NCBI RefSeq assembly: GCF_022539315.1
Contig: NC_066342.1
Location: forward strand, 12,397,402-12,461,401
Origin: Serinus canaria
Lineage: Eukaryota > Chordata > Aves > Passeriformes > Fringillidae
Length of the DNA stretch: 64,000 nucleotides
Direction of reading: 5' to 3'
Part shown: one piece after another, positions 11,450 to 23,100 of the stretch
Layout: each line of letters opens with the position of its first letter
How positions within the stretch are numbered: position 1 is the stretch's first letter
The notes under the pieces: model-generated
What the model saw: only the letters and a program-made list of their open reading frames with translations
What the model was told of the DNA's origin: nothing
Databases searched by the model: none
Translations under genes and position numbers: made by a program

Positions 11450-12400
11450 CCCAATAATCAATGGTACTGGATTGAGGGCTGTCAATAAGATAACAAGGAA
11501 TTTATACCCTGTAGTAGCAAATCCATATACTTTACTAACTTGTTTAACACCTGAGCTAACCTGGTTTACTGTTTTAGACCTGAAAGATGCCTTCTTTTGC
11601 CTCCCTATCCACAAAGCCAGCCAGAAAATTTTTGCATTCAAATGAGAAAGCCCTGAAAGCAGTGCAAAACCCAGCTCACATAGTCCATGTGCCTCAAGGC
11701 TTCAAAATTCCCCCACTCTGTTTGGGAGCAACTTGCAAAAGATCTGGAGTCCTGAGAAGCTCCACAGGAAGAAGGAAGACTGTTGCAGTACGTGGATGAC
11801 CCTCTAGTAGCCACTCAGACGAAGGAAGCATGTGTGGCCTGGATGGTAAGCCTTTTGAATTTCCTAGGACTCCAAGGATACAGAGTATCAAAGAAAAAGG
11901 CACAGGTAGTGAAACAGAAAGTAATCTACCTGGGGTATGAGGTGAGTGCTGGGCAACGGACTCTTGGGCAGGCTCGCAAGGAAGCCATATGCCAAACCCC
12001 AAAACCCCAGACGATAAAATAACTCCGAACCTTCTTGGGCATGGCAGGGTGGTGCCGGCTGTGGGTTTATAATTATGGACTGCTCGTCAAACCCCTCTAT
12101 GCTCTTATTGCCAATGGAAACAGAGATCTCCTGTGGACGAAAGAAGCCACACGGGCCTTTCACCAGCTAAAAGGTGCCCTCATGTCAGCTCCAGCCCTGG
12201 GACTTCTGGATGTAAGTAAACCATTCTTTCTATTTTCCCATGAAAAACAAGGAATTGCCTTGGGAATACTGGCCCAGGACTTGGGTCCATACTGAAGGGC
12301 AGTTGCTTACTTCTCCAAGCAACTAGATGCTACAGCCAAAAGATAGCCAGGTTGCCTCAAAGCTGTAGCAGCAGTTGTGCTGAATATTCAGGAGGCACGC
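11450..12400 (+). pseudogene. Gamma-like reverse transcriptase, broken
   Basis: Recognisable pieces in several frames: an Ala-Val-Asn-Lys segment near 11475, a Leu-Asp-Leu-Lys-Asp-Ala-Phe-Phe segment near 11575-11600, the Asn-Ser-Pro-Thr-Leu-Phe-Gly motif near 11705-11735 and the catalytic Tyr-Val-Asp-Asp at 11789-11800. Thumb and connection follow, with in-frame stops at about 12020 and 12293. Confidence 0.8.
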
Positions 12401-12985
12401 AAGTTTACTCTGGGACAAAAAATGACTGTGCTAGTGTCCCATACAGTGTCCACAGTACTGGAAGTAAAGGGCGGCCATTGGCTTTCACCACAGAGGTTCC
12501 TGAAATACCAGGCCATCATGGTAGAGCAAGATGATGTAGAAATAGTGGTGACTAATATTGTCAACCCAGCTTCCTTTCTCAGTGGAAATCAAGGGGAAGC
12601 AGTGCACCACGATTGCCTGGAGACCATTGAAGCTACCTACTCCAGCCGCCCAGACTTAAAGGACACTCCTTTGGACGATGCAGAGACCTGGTTCACTGAC
12701 GGGAGTAGCCACGTTGCCAATGGAAAGCGACATGCTGGGTATGCAGTGACCACCTGCAGAGAGGTAATAGAATCCGGACCCTTACCAACAGGCACCTCTG
12801 CACAGAAGGCCGAGATAATTGCCCTGACCCGTGCCTTAGAAATGGCAAAAGGAAAGAAGATAAACATCTACACAGACTCGAGGTGTGCATTCGGAGTCGT
12901 GCATGCACATGGAGCCATCTGGAAAGAGAGGGGACTTCTGACCTCAGAGGGAAAGAACATCAAACATGCACAAGAGATAATCTAG
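12377..12985 (+). pseudogene. RNase H domain (gamma-like)
   Basis: A 202-codon open frame covering connection and RNase H. Active-site elements are visible: Thr-Asp-Gly-Ser near 12695, the Gln-Lys-Ala-Glu helix near 12800 and Tyr-Thr-Asp-Ser near 12870. A TAG at 12983-12985 ends it, and the last RNase H helix with His-Gln-Arg and Asn-Glu-Leu-Ala-Asp follows in the next frame piece at 12989. Confidence 0.8.
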
Positions 12986-12988
12986 CTG

Positions 12989-13900
12989 TTGGAAGCAGTT
13001 CAGCTGCCTGAAAAGGTAGCAATTATGCATATCAAGGCACACCAAAGAGTGAGCTCAGAATTGGAAGAAGGAAATGAGCTGGCGGATAGAGAGGCAAAGG
13101 AAGCAGCAAAAGGTGAGGTAACTATTGAAGGAGCCCTAATTCCAGATGGAGAAATTTCCCTTGAAGGTAATCCAGAATATAATAAGAGAGATAGAAAATT
13201 AATTGAAGATCAAAAAGGGACATATAACCAAGAAGGGTGGGCTACCATTGAAAAGAAACTGGTAATCCCTTCCCATTTATTGTGGTCACTAGTAAGGGAA
13301 GAGCACCAGGAAGCACATTGGGGAATAGATGCCCTATACACCTACTTGATTGAAAGAGTAGTTGCTAGGAATTTATATGCCACTATTACTCCGGTGAAAT
13401 GACAGTGTGATATTTGCCTCCAGACTAACCCCAAAAATGCTTCCAAGCTGAAACTCGGTCAGATTGGGAGAGGCCATGGGCCTGGACAGCAGTGGCAAAT
13501 TGACTTTTCAGAACTCCCAAGGAAAGGGGGGTATCGGTATTTATTGGTATTGACAGATACATTTTCAGGGTGGCCAGAAGCATTCCCCACCAGAACTGTC
13601 AAAGCTCGAGAGGTGACCAGAGTGTTATTACAAGAAATAATACCACGCTTCCGAGTTCCAGCCACAATATCCTCAGGCAAACACATGGCTGGAGCTCGGA
13701 GCAGGGAGCTAGATGGGCCAATACATAACATACAGCCTAGAGATTATGTATATGTTAGATCTCTTACAGAGAAAACTTTAGAACCACTGTGAGAGGGACC
13801 GTTCCAGGTGCTTCTCACCACCTTCACCGCAATCAAGATCAAGGAGCAGAATGCCTGAATCCATCACTCTCGAGTGAAGAAGGCCCCAGAAGCCCCCTTG
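12989..13900 (+). pseudogene. Integrase with internal deletion
   Basis: The zinc finger is present (His near 13303 and 13318, a Cys pair near 13410-13420, with a TGA at 13400-13402). The first catalytic Asp is at Gln-Ile-Asp-Phe near 13497-13505. From about 13680 the reading jumps to the C-terminal domain (a Gly-Pro-Phe-Gln-Val-Leu strand near 13797), so the second Asp and the Glu are deleted. No env follows. Confidence 0.8.
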
Positions 13901-14157
13901 GAGAGTGACTTTAGGAGACAGTGAACTGAGACTAAAGCTTACACGGGCAAAAATGAGTATATTGCAGTCGGGAGTGGTTCATACTTTCACTTGCAGAATT
14001 GTTTTGTATATATTTATAACTGATCTTGCTAATTTGGAATTGGAGAATACTACAATGAGTAGCTATGTTAACATCCCTATCAAATGTACATGGCAAAGCA
14101 TTGAGAGACACCTATTGTCATAGGGGTCTGCATTAAGTAAAAGAATTTACTTATTTT

Positions 14158-14173
14158 CTAGGAAAGGGGGGAA
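14158..14173 (+). promoter_or_regulatory. Polypurine tract
   Basis: AGGAAAGGGGGGAA-type purine run directly before the 3' LTR start TGAGAC; this is the plus-strand primer of reverse transcription. Confidence 0.8.
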
Positions 14174-14596
14174 TGAGACAGAGTAGAAATTTTCCAGGTT
14201 CCAGGGTAGAAATCCATTTTGATTTAGGTTAAATGTACATCTTTTAGTTAAGCCATGGAATATTAGCTGCTTAATCTGAACTCAGAGAAATTGCTTCAGT
14301 GAAGGACAGAGATAAGGGCAGGGGGAGACAGGTCAACTTGGCCTAGGAATTCTTTCTGATAACAAAAGAACTAGCACTAACTGTCACCGAAGTCTGTAAA
14401 ATGAATATGTATGAACCTTTTGTGAAATTGTATGCATATGTATTTGGGGAGAAAGATAAAAAGGGACCTGATGGTCCCAGAGGCACACATGCCTTTAAAG
14501 GGGAGTAATCCCCCGCATGCGTCCAGAGCTGCAATAAACATACCGGCTTTACAACTTTTACAAAGTTGTGGAGTTTTTGATTTTCTCTGCAAAACA
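14174..14596 (+). mobile_element. 3' LTR, family D (423 bp)
   Basis: TGAGACAGAG to CAAAACA. It carries an AATAAA near 14533 and aligns with the solo LTR at 51143-51587. Confidence 0.85.
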
Positions 14597-14929
14597 GCTG
14601 TCTGAAGAAAGCATGGACCAAGGCCCAAACTGGAAGTGATAAGGAGAAGAAGCCAAAACCACAGCCAAGAAACATGCATACTCTAAAAAGGCAGACCCAA
14701 GGAGGGGCCATGTAAAATAGTTACTGGAAAATGCAAACTAGTTTATGGATATGCATAAGGGTCTGTGAATATGCAAAGCACTGATGTAATGGAAAAGGTA
14801 TTTAAGGGGTGTCCCTGAAGGTGACAGGTGTAGTCTTGGCTGAGTGCCATGATGCACCTGGCCGTCATAACCTTTTCTCTGTAGTCCTTGTCTCCTATTG
14901 TCCTTTAATAAACTTTTTAAATTTTCACA
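14597..14929 (+). mobile_element. Candidate LTR
   Basis: A TATTTAAG box near 14800 and an AATAAA near 14906 sit about 105 bp apart, and the stretch ends in TTTCACA. These are LTR-like promoter and poly(A) positions, but I have no second copy and cannot fix the left end. Confidence 0.45.
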
Positions 14930-14944
14930 GGAGAGTGAACATAT

Positions 14945-15564
14945 TTTTCACAAGGGGTTCCTCTAGAAAGCAGATTCAAGTGGCGCCTCCCCCAACTGGT
15001 TCAGGAAAATATTTCCTTGGAGAAAAGTGAAAAAAAACCCTCTTTATTTAATAGGCAAAGCATTTACCAGCACAAAAAACCTGAACAATATTAAACTATA
15101 AAACCTCTTGCCAATCTGAAGAGATGACAAACTCAGCAAGTCTTCTTCGTGGGCTGTAGCTCGGCTCACTCAGTCTCTTATCAGTCCCTCCAGTGCTGGG
15201 AAATGCTGCAACACAGGCCAGGCCCCAGTGGGCCACAGGTGTGAGCTCCTGGTGTTCTTTGGGGTCTTCATTCCAAAGCAGGTATGAACAATTCCAAGAA
15301 AAAGAAAAACCACAATCCAGGGAACTTTTCTGCCTCAGCTAGCTAAAAACTAACTAAAAAGCAAAGGAGAGCTCTCTCCCTCTGTCCATCCGCAGACAAC
15401 ACAGTTCAGGAGAGGAATGTCGGGGGAAAGTGCAGTTTCTGACAACAAACTCCACGCTTCTTTCCCCCCTCTTTGCTCTCAGAACTAGTCTTAAAGGTGC
15501 AAAACTTATTTCTGGTCTAAACAGATGAATGGGGATACAAGCATTATAAAGTCACCCCAGCACA
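14945..15564 (-). mobile_element. LTR, family A, left end degenerate
   Basis: Reads on the - strand like the LTR at 60424 (shared GGAGAGCTCTC and TAGCTAGC blocks, TTTATT at 15044). The left end is damaged. The right end CAGCACA is a decayed CAGGACA. Confidence 0.75.
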
Positions 15565-15687
15565 GAAGGCGGGAACCTTTCTTGGAAGAGAATATGTGAC
15601 CCCCTTCCCTCCAAATTATCGTAAATTTGAAATTAAGGTGCTTTTAAGCAAAGATATGGGAAAAATAATAAGAGTTCTTTACTAGTA

Positions 15688-16120
15688 TGTCTCGGAATCT
15701 CTGCTGGTCAGTGACTTCAAGATGCGTTAGAAAGTCTCTTTTACCAGCCTGGCAGTCGAAGAAGGAGTCAGGATTCTTCTGTTCTCGTTCTCAAGGTTGT
15801 TTATTATTTCTGATGTATAACATTCTTTCTTGTACCCTCCGCAGGTCTGTCTGGCAGGTTGGGTTGAGGCACGCTGGGGCGGTGTTATCTTTTTATACTA
15901 AAAACTATGTGTACACTATTTACAATAACTTCCCAATACCTATCACCTATGTTAGACAGTGAGTTTCTACTCTAAACCAATCTAAAAATGCCAACATCAC
16001 CCAGAAGATGGAGGCTAGGAAGAAGAAGGAAAAAGGACAAGGCACACCCAAATTCCTCCATCTTGGGACCCCGAGCCCCCATTCTAAAAACCTCAAAAAT
16101 CTATTTTTCACCCTGTGACA
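15688..16120 (-). mobile_element. LTR, family K (433 bp)
   Basis: Ends TGTCTCGG and CTGTGACA. A TTTATT lies near 15792 and a - strand TATA-like box near 15890. It faces a plus-strand copy of the same family 310 bp away. Confidence 0.75.
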
Positions 16121-16429
16121 AACTAGCTATTAGTCTACTTAAACTTTCTTGACTTGTAATTTTTCATGTGAAGGTTGGTAATTGTTTTTTCCAAGGGCTA
16201 AATCAAAAGCATGGGGTCTTAGGCTCTATGCCATGTCGGAACTCAGGACATACCTCTGGGAGTCTGGAGTTTCCTGGGACCCTTGCCAGGGGGCTCAGAG
16301 ACCTTGGCACGCAGCCCAGAACACCAGCGGGTTTGAGTACGAACCACGGAACAACTTAACACCTTTACATGAAGAGATAAAAGCCACGGCAGTTTAGATA
16401 ATATAAAAGTAAAATACTCACAGAGTGCA

Positions 16430-16864
16430 AATGTAGGTTTTAGGATTTTTGATATAGGGGTTTCTGGTGACAAGATGGAGGGATTTGGGTGTGTCTAGCC
16501 TTTCTTCTTCTTCTCTACCTCCATCTTGTCTGGTGATGTTGGCACTTTTAGATTGGTCTAAAGTAGAAACTCACTGTCTAATATAGATGATAGGTATTGG
16601 ATAATAATTGTAAATATTGTACACGTAGTTTGTAGTATATAAAGATAACACCGCCCTGGGGGTGGGCGGAGTGCCTCTGACTGTCCTGCCGAACGGATCT
16701 CGGCTGGACAGGGAGAAAGAATTTTATAGATAAGATGCAATAAAAAACCTTGAGACCGAAAAAATGAAGAGCCCTAACTCCTTCTTCAAGCACCGGGCTG
16801 GGAAAAGAGACTTTCGAACTTTTCTCGGGGTCACTCTGACCAGCTAGAGAGAGAGACCCCGGCA
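16430..16864 (+). mobile_element. LTR, family K, opposite orientation
   Basis: Aligns in inverse orientation with 15688-16120 over most of its length (shared GGTGATGTTGGCA block and AATAAA near 16738). The first ~30 bp are diverged. The following 16865-16945 is also inversely similar to 16231-16316. Confidence 0.7.
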
Positions 16865-16949
16865 ATGCCAAGGTCTCTGAGCCTGCAGGGCAGGGGCTCG
16901 AGCCCTCCAGGGCAGCCAGAGGAATTCCCTGGGTTCCGACAAGTATGCG

Positions 16950-17980
16950 TATGTATAACAAGGCAAACAAACAACAGCAATGTCAGTGACAACAAACAAA
17001 ACCAGAAACCAAATAATCATTTTCCCTTGGCTGTTAGGCACTTCCCCTTTGGTGTAGTTACGGTCACAGCCAACAGGGGCGCTGGTGGCTCCCAGCTGGG
17101 CAGGGCAGGTGTGATGATTACCCTGCAGCTGCAGGGGGTGCTGTTAATGGCAGCTCAGCTGGTGGAAGAGATAGGAAAGGGGCTTCCTTTAAAAACCCAC
17201 AGCAGGCAGCTGATCCCAGTGCCCCTCCAGATAGCAAGATGAGCTGTACCAGGAATCTCGGAGCAGAAGTTAGAACAGAAGAGGAGGGCACATTAGGGGT
17301 AGCAAACAAAGTGTAGCAGAAATCTCTGCCGCTGTAGCAGGAGTCAAAGGGTGTCCCAGTAGGCATGGGATGGTGGGTTACAGTGTAGCGAAAAACCTTG
17401 AAGCAGTGGCAGAAAAAAACACTGGGGCAAGACAGCAGCAGCCAGGCTCCTGAATGAAGCTGGCAGAGGCTCCCTCAGAGGGGCTCGGGGTCATGGGTTT
17501 TTCCCTCAGGCACCTGAGTAGATGGTTAGGATCCTTTCCAGTGAGGTAGGGTGTTAATATAGTCCCAGTCCAACAGCTGCTCTCACAAGCAGAGCCTCAC
17601 TTACGGTAGGTAGGAGAAAATAGTAGGAGACAGGACTCTGCAGTGGTGGCAAATTCTTTCCACAGCCACCGCAGCCTGTCTCCCCTATGATCAGGAGAGA
17701 GAAAGACAGAGGAGCTGAGCCCAGCCCCTCACCACCCAGCCATAATGTCAGGGTATCTCTACCCTTCCCAAGAGAATGCCCCTCCGCTAAGAGAGTGCAG
17801 CCAACTGCACCCCTTCTCCAAACCCTGGCCATGTCCTTTGTCTCTTAAGTACTGGTTGTTATGATCTCTTAGCAACAGATGGGAGAAAATTCCCTGAGAG
17901 AAAAAGAAAAAAAAAAACAAAAAAACCCCAATCCTAACCTCCAGCATTATCCACCCCAAATTTTCTCCCATACCAACATG
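16950..17980. other. Unassigned interval
   Basis: Moderately GC-rich; no domain or LTR ends recognised. Its position, beyond the integrase end of the - strand ERV-L copy, would allow it to be 3' sequence of that element. Confidence 0.35.
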
Positions 17981-17989
17981 TTACATCAA

Positions 17990-19870
17990 ACTTAAACTTT
18001 TAAACTATATACATAGATACATTACCCTAATTATATACATATATACATCTAGATCTACATACAGGCACAGTGTGACAGATGGTTTACCCTAAAAAAAAGG
18101 TTTCATTGAGGTATACAATGTGTCTGTTATAGATGGATAATGAGATGATTGACTCTCACAATTAAAAGATAACTTGCGTGAATATTAAGAAAAGCTTTAG
18201 TGATGTACAGTTATATTATTGTAGTTTAGATGTCCTCTGTTCTTCCCATAGTTCCCTTCCCCCCCCCCCCCCCGTATTGTGACCATCAGACAGCCGGGGT
18301 TGTCTAGGACAGATAAAAAAGAAGGAGTGCACATGTGCCCCTTGCATAGGGCAATTGGGAATGGAAAAGCTTGTTGCTTGGGGGGTGCGGCATGGCAACA
18401 CCTGATCTCCAATCAAGTTACAAGAGAGCAGTTTCCACTGATAAATGGCAAAGAAGAGCTGACTGACAGACTTTGGGAGGGGCCAGGGTTGGCTGATGCA
18501 ATCCCCAGGGGTATAAAAGACTGAGCATCCATCTTGAAGACAAACTGGCCATGTGGTATGCATGAAGGGCAGTTCCTAACACTGCAGCTCTTTCCTTATA
18601 TAGTCCTTTGTTGTATTTTTGTTAAGGTTTACCAAACCTTTTTAAATTTTCAAAGTAAGCAGTTGTTTCTCACAGTGTCTCTCCATTCTTCTACATCACC
18701 CATCAGGTTCAACTTGGTCCCTGAGCAATGACAACCCCATGGATGGATTTGTCTTTGCTTGAAGCAGAATTAATCCAAACAGTTTTTCCTAGCATATCTC
18801 TCACATGTATCACCAGAACCTTATCCCCATCTGTTGTACGCAGGGGTTCAGATTGGGCAGCAGCAGCTCAGTTGGTGGAGCCTCAGGTGTTAACTAACCA
18901 GGTGGCCTTTGCTAAATGCAGGTCCAAATTTTTGAAAGTCCCCCCTCCCAGTGCCTTCAAGGTGGTTTTAAGCAGTCCGTTGCATTGCTCAACTTTCCCG
19001 GCAGCTGATGCATGATAGGGAATATGATAAATCCACTGAATACCATGTTCCATAGCCCAGGTGTTTATAAGGCTGCTCTTGAAATTAGTCCTATTGTCTG
19101 ACTCAATTCTCTCGGGGGTACCATGCCTCCAAAGGACTTGCTTTTCCAGGCCTAAGATGGTGTTCCGGGCAGTAACAAGAGGCACAGGGTAGGCCTCCAT
19201 CCATCTAGTGATGCCTTCTACCACTGTGAGCGCCTAACGCTTGCCTTGGCAGGTTTTAGACAGTGTGATGTAGTCAATCTGCCAGGACTCTCCATATTTA
19301 TATTTGGACCATCACACACCATACCGTAGGGTCTTCACCTGCTTGGCCTGCTTGATTGTAGCACGTCTCACAGTCATGGATAACTTGGGAGATACTGTCC
19401 ATAGTTAGATCTACTCCTTGGTCTTGTGCCCCCTTATAGGCGGCATCTCTACCCTGATGGCCTGAAGCATCATGGACCCATTGAGCCAGGAACAACTCTG
19501 CCTTATGTTGCCAGTCCAAATCTATTTGTGACACCTCCATTTTCACAGCCTGATGGACCTGTTCATTGTTTCAGTGCTCCTCATTAGCCCAATGGCTGGG
19601 CACATTGGCATCCACATGACGGACTTTCACAGGTAACTTCTCTACCCAAGTGGCAATGTCTTGCCATTCTTCAGCAGCCCAGAATGGTCTTCCTTTCTGC
19701 GGCCAGCAGGCTTTTTTCCACCTTTCCAGCCACCCCCACAGAGCATTGGCTACCATTCACAAATCAGTGTAAAGGCAGAGTTTTGGCCACTTCTCTCTTT
19801 CAGCAGTGTCCAGGGCCAACTGGGCAGCTTTGAGTTAATCAAGTTGACTTGATCCTCCTTCTGTAGTTTC
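17990..19870 (-). pseudogene. pol: ERV-L-like pol (RNase H and integrase), unedited copy
   Basis: On the - strand: RNase H end at 19571-19800 (Met-Val-Ala-Asn-Ala-Leu start), integrase zinc finger at 19298-19546 (His-Asp-Ala-Ser-Gly-His and Cys-Glu-Thr-Cys), and catalytic core at 18883-19224 with Asp near Glu-Ser-Asp-Asn and Glu in Lys-Val-Glu-Gln. The C-terminal domain is at 18690-18880 and continues left of the inserted LTR to about 18070. It has only scattered stops and serves as the reference for the hypermutated copy at 1-3060. The part 5' of RNase H is absent. Confidence 0.8.
18125..18674 (+). mobile_element. Solo LTR, family E (550 bp)
   Basis: TGTTATAGATGG to TTCTCACA, flanked by exact 5-bp duplications GTGTC (18120-18124 and 18675-18679). 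It interrupts the integrase of the - strand ERV-L copy. TATAAAAG lies near 18512. It contains a C16 run near 18261-18276. Confidence 0.9.
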
Positions 19871-19884
19871 TTGTTCTTAGGTTA

Positions 19885-20440
19885 CAGTGTAAGATGGAAC
19901 CAAAAGTATGTATTCTATTACTATCTGTGTAAGCTCTTAAGATAGAAGGGGCAGTATTCTTTTTCTTCTCCATGAGTCAGCCCTTATAACACCCTCCAGG
20001 GGACTATCTCCACTAATGGTCCATTAAGATCTCACAGAAATGACTCATAGACTTACATCACTTCCATTGTGAGATGCTCCACCCAGGGGGAGGAACCAAA
20101 CATTCCTACCTGTATATAATAGGAGGTTTGGAAGACCACCAGTAGCATTTAACACTGGATTCCCAGAGGACAAGTGCTCCATAACCACGACTGGACCTCC
20201 AGAGAAGGACCAGATCTTTCTACAGGAGTACTGCATCGACAGAACCACATCCATCACTCCAACAGGACTGCAGTTGGCATTTAATTGGACTGCTACCCCC
20301 ACTCTGACAAACAGGGTGCCAGGTTGTATTCTGACTGTCAGTTTAAGCCAGTGTTTCTGTATTATTGCCTTTATTTTAATTTTCCTATTAAATGGTAGTT
20401 ATGACTTGGAATCTCACACTCGTTTGCTTTCAAACTAGTA
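19885..20440 (+). mobile_element. LTR, family F
   Basis: Shares a GGGGGAGGA-ACCAAACATTCC-type block and a TATATAAT box (near 20112) with 57640-58240 and, inversely, 52492-53035. Ends are approximate. Confidence 0.7.
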
Positions 20441-20542
20441 CACTTTTCAGCCAAAAGACTTGCCTTTAACAGGGACTTAATGACAGGCTGTAACCCCTTT
20501 CTTCCCTCCCTTCAAATAGGGTAGTGCTTTTTAGACACCACT

Positions 20543-21142
20543 TGTCCTGGTGTCACCAAAACTGAAGGAAAAACAAAAACTCTCCGACAACATTTTGTAG
20601 TGTTAGAGAATCAAGGCATTACTTTATTCTGGCCAGGATGTTGTTCTAACCCAGATGTACAACAGAAATAATTTCATCCACACATTGCCTGGGTTGTGCA
20701 GAGAACATCATTCCATCACACATGCTCTTTACCAGATTTTTCACATACTTATACAGTCAAAACCCAGAGAAATTAATTGGTTCAATGTTCATTGGTCCCA
20801 AGTTACACAGTTCTTAGTATTTGGTTTCCTAGTGGTTACTTATCCCTTCACCTTCAATGTTAATCAGGTTCTCATTCTTTATTCTCTCATCTCTTTTCCC
20901 AGACCAAATGTCCCAGACAATGCCAGGGGTGATGTTTGGAGTTGATGTTTGTTAATGAGGTTTATCTTTTGCATATCTTCTGTGCTACTTCCAGTCTGTA
21001 GGAATGTAAAGCTCATCAGGCCTGGAGTGGTGAAACAGTCCTTTGAAAAGAAGCTTCAATTCCTTTCCCCCTGGGCAAAGGTGAACAAAACCCGTGACTA
21101 AAGTGATATAAAAAAATTTTAGACTTGGTATAATTTCCAACA
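20543..21142 (-). mobile_element. Candidate LTR
   Basis: TG...CA-bounded stretch with TTTATT near 20622 and an A/T box near 21100 on the - strand. No second copy in the window supports it. Confidence 0.45.
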
Positions 21143-22319
21143 CTGCGGTCCCTGCACTTTTCCCTTTGGGGTTTGTAAAAACTGTACCATTACACTTGCC
21201 TTCACCTTTACCTTTTCCTCATCCCTTCTTACATACACCTGCTGTGCTTTTTATAACCAATTCCTCAAGGAGCTTATTCTGCTATTTCTCTAGCCCATGC
21301 TCCTGCTGCCTATGGGTTCTCATTCTTCTACAGCTGCCCAGCTTTCTGTAAAATCTTTTGTTTCTCCAGTGACATACACAAAATCCCTTCTTGTATCAGG
21401 CCAAGCTTTGGTGACAAATTATATCTTACACCATATACCAAAGCCAATCCCTGTCTTGCTGTAGTGTCCAGGCCACATCTCCCAGCACACTCGCCCAGGC
21501 TCCCAGGCTGCTCTCCCGGCACCAGTAAAGAATCAGGTTCAAGCACAGCTTTGCCAGCACTACCACAGGGACAGGCAGGTGGGCGGCGCATCCTGCAGCC
21601 TTATGGGGGCTGGGGGGATGACTGCTGCCCCTTCCCATTGAGACGGAGGGGTCAGGCACCACCCAGCACTGAGGCCGTGGTTGTCTCAGCCTCGGCTCTG
21701 TCCCCCACCTCCCCCACAGGTCCCTAGCCCATTTTCCCCAACCCTCACCTCTGCACCCAGTCCTGCTGCTTCCCACCATCGAGAAACCTCCTTAAGTCCT
21801 CAGTAGTAAGTGGACAAACCCAAATCCTCCACCCTGGCTCCATAATGGCCCGGGGAGGGGTAGGGTCTGTAGGAAAAATACCTCCCTGTTCTCCCTATCC
21901 TGGAAGCCAGGGATACAAATGACCTGTAGCTGGTCCTGTATTACATTGCAGATTTTGAAGATAAGGCAGAGGAAGATATTCCTCCACACTCCCCTTTAAC
22001 CAGTCCTTAAAAAAATAACACCATCAGTCCCCTGCTCTCAAGACCCCTTCTTGTCTTCTCTTATTGCCTTCCATGGGTGCGGACAATCTGGAATTGTCAT
22101 TCCTATTGTTGAGACTCCTGGTCTTTCCCTCACTGCCCCCTCTGGGCATCCATGTCCTTAATTGCCTCTGGGAGAATGAGCAAAATACCTCAACATTCTC
22201 CCAAGGAACTCTTCAGAGATATTTAGGGATCACCTTCCATTTTACCAGGACCCTCTCCTGGCTTTACCTGTGCTACACTCTATGTGTGTCCTCTCCTGTA
22301 CACTTTCCAAAGATCCCAT
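21143..22319. other. Unassigned, possibly - strand ERV internal sequence
   Basis: Minus-strand ORFs at 21328-21591, 21426-21779 and 21792-21989 overlap in different frames and show no motif I recognise. The position next to a - strand LTR would allow gag, but this is a guess. Confidence 0.3.
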
Positions 22320-22427
22320 TGTGAGAAATGACCCTCACTTTTATAATTTTAAAAGGTTTACTAAACTTTATAAAAAATACAACACAAGACTGAATAAGGA
22401 AAAATCACAGCACTGCAAGTCTCCATG

Positions 22428-22809
22428 TGTGATGGTGATTGCAGGGGTCCCAGGATGAGGGAAGAGACAAGAAAGTTGACTCCATGTTCAGAAGGCTTGA
22501 TTTATTATTTTATTATATATATTATATTAAAAACTATACTAAAAGAATAGAAGAAAGAATTTCATCAGAAGGCTAGCTAAGAATATAAAAAGACTGATAA
22601 CAAAGGCTTGGACTGACTGAAACAGTCTGAAACAGGTGGACTGTGATTGGCCATTAATTAGAAACAACCACATGAGACCAATCACAGATCCACCTGTTGC
22701 ATTCCACAGCAGCAGATAATCATTGTTTACATTTTGTTCCTGAGGCCTCTCAGCTTCTCAGGAGGAAAAATCCTAAGGAAAGGATTTTTCATAAAACATG
22801 TCGGTGACA
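22428..22809 (-). mobile_element. LTR, family B
   Basis: Complete copy of the ~385-bp LTR, reading TGTCACCGACATG on the - strand. The flanking hexamers TCCATG and TCTGTG match at 4 of 6 positions, a plausible decayed duplication. It lies inside the family E LTR. Confidence 0.85.
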
Positions 22810-23100
22810 TCTGTGACTATCAGCCACGTGCTCATCTACAAAATGGATGCTCGACCTTTTATACCCTTAGCCGCTCCCAAAGTTTTGTCAGTCAACTCCT
22901 TTTCTACTGTCTATTGGTGGAGATTACTTTCTTACATCTTGATTGGAGGTCAGGTGTTGTTACGCTGCACCTCTTGGTAATAAGCCAGCCGTCTCCAACT
23001 GCCCTGACTACTGAGGCTATTACAAGGGGGGGGGGGGGAAATAAGGGGACTCTGAGAGGGGCATCTTACAATAACATCATTATACATTTTCACATCCACA

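Larger units (their letters stand above)
9118..14596 (+). mobile_element. Class I (gamma-like) provirus with collapsed 5' LTR
   Basis: The 3' LTR (14174-14596) is whole, but only about 37 bp of the same LTR start remain at 9118-9154. Internal order is leader, degenerate gag, protease, RT, RNase H, integrase, polypurine tract. There is no env. Stops, frameshifts and an integrase deletion make it dead. Motifs (YVDD and a gammaretrovirus-type integrase C terminus) give the class. Confidence 0.85.

Noticed and set aside
18125..18674. LTR at 18125 as the own 3' LTR of the ERV-L pol to its right
   Set aside because: Orientation is opposite, and exact GTGTC duplications with continuing integrase on both sides show it is a separate insertion.
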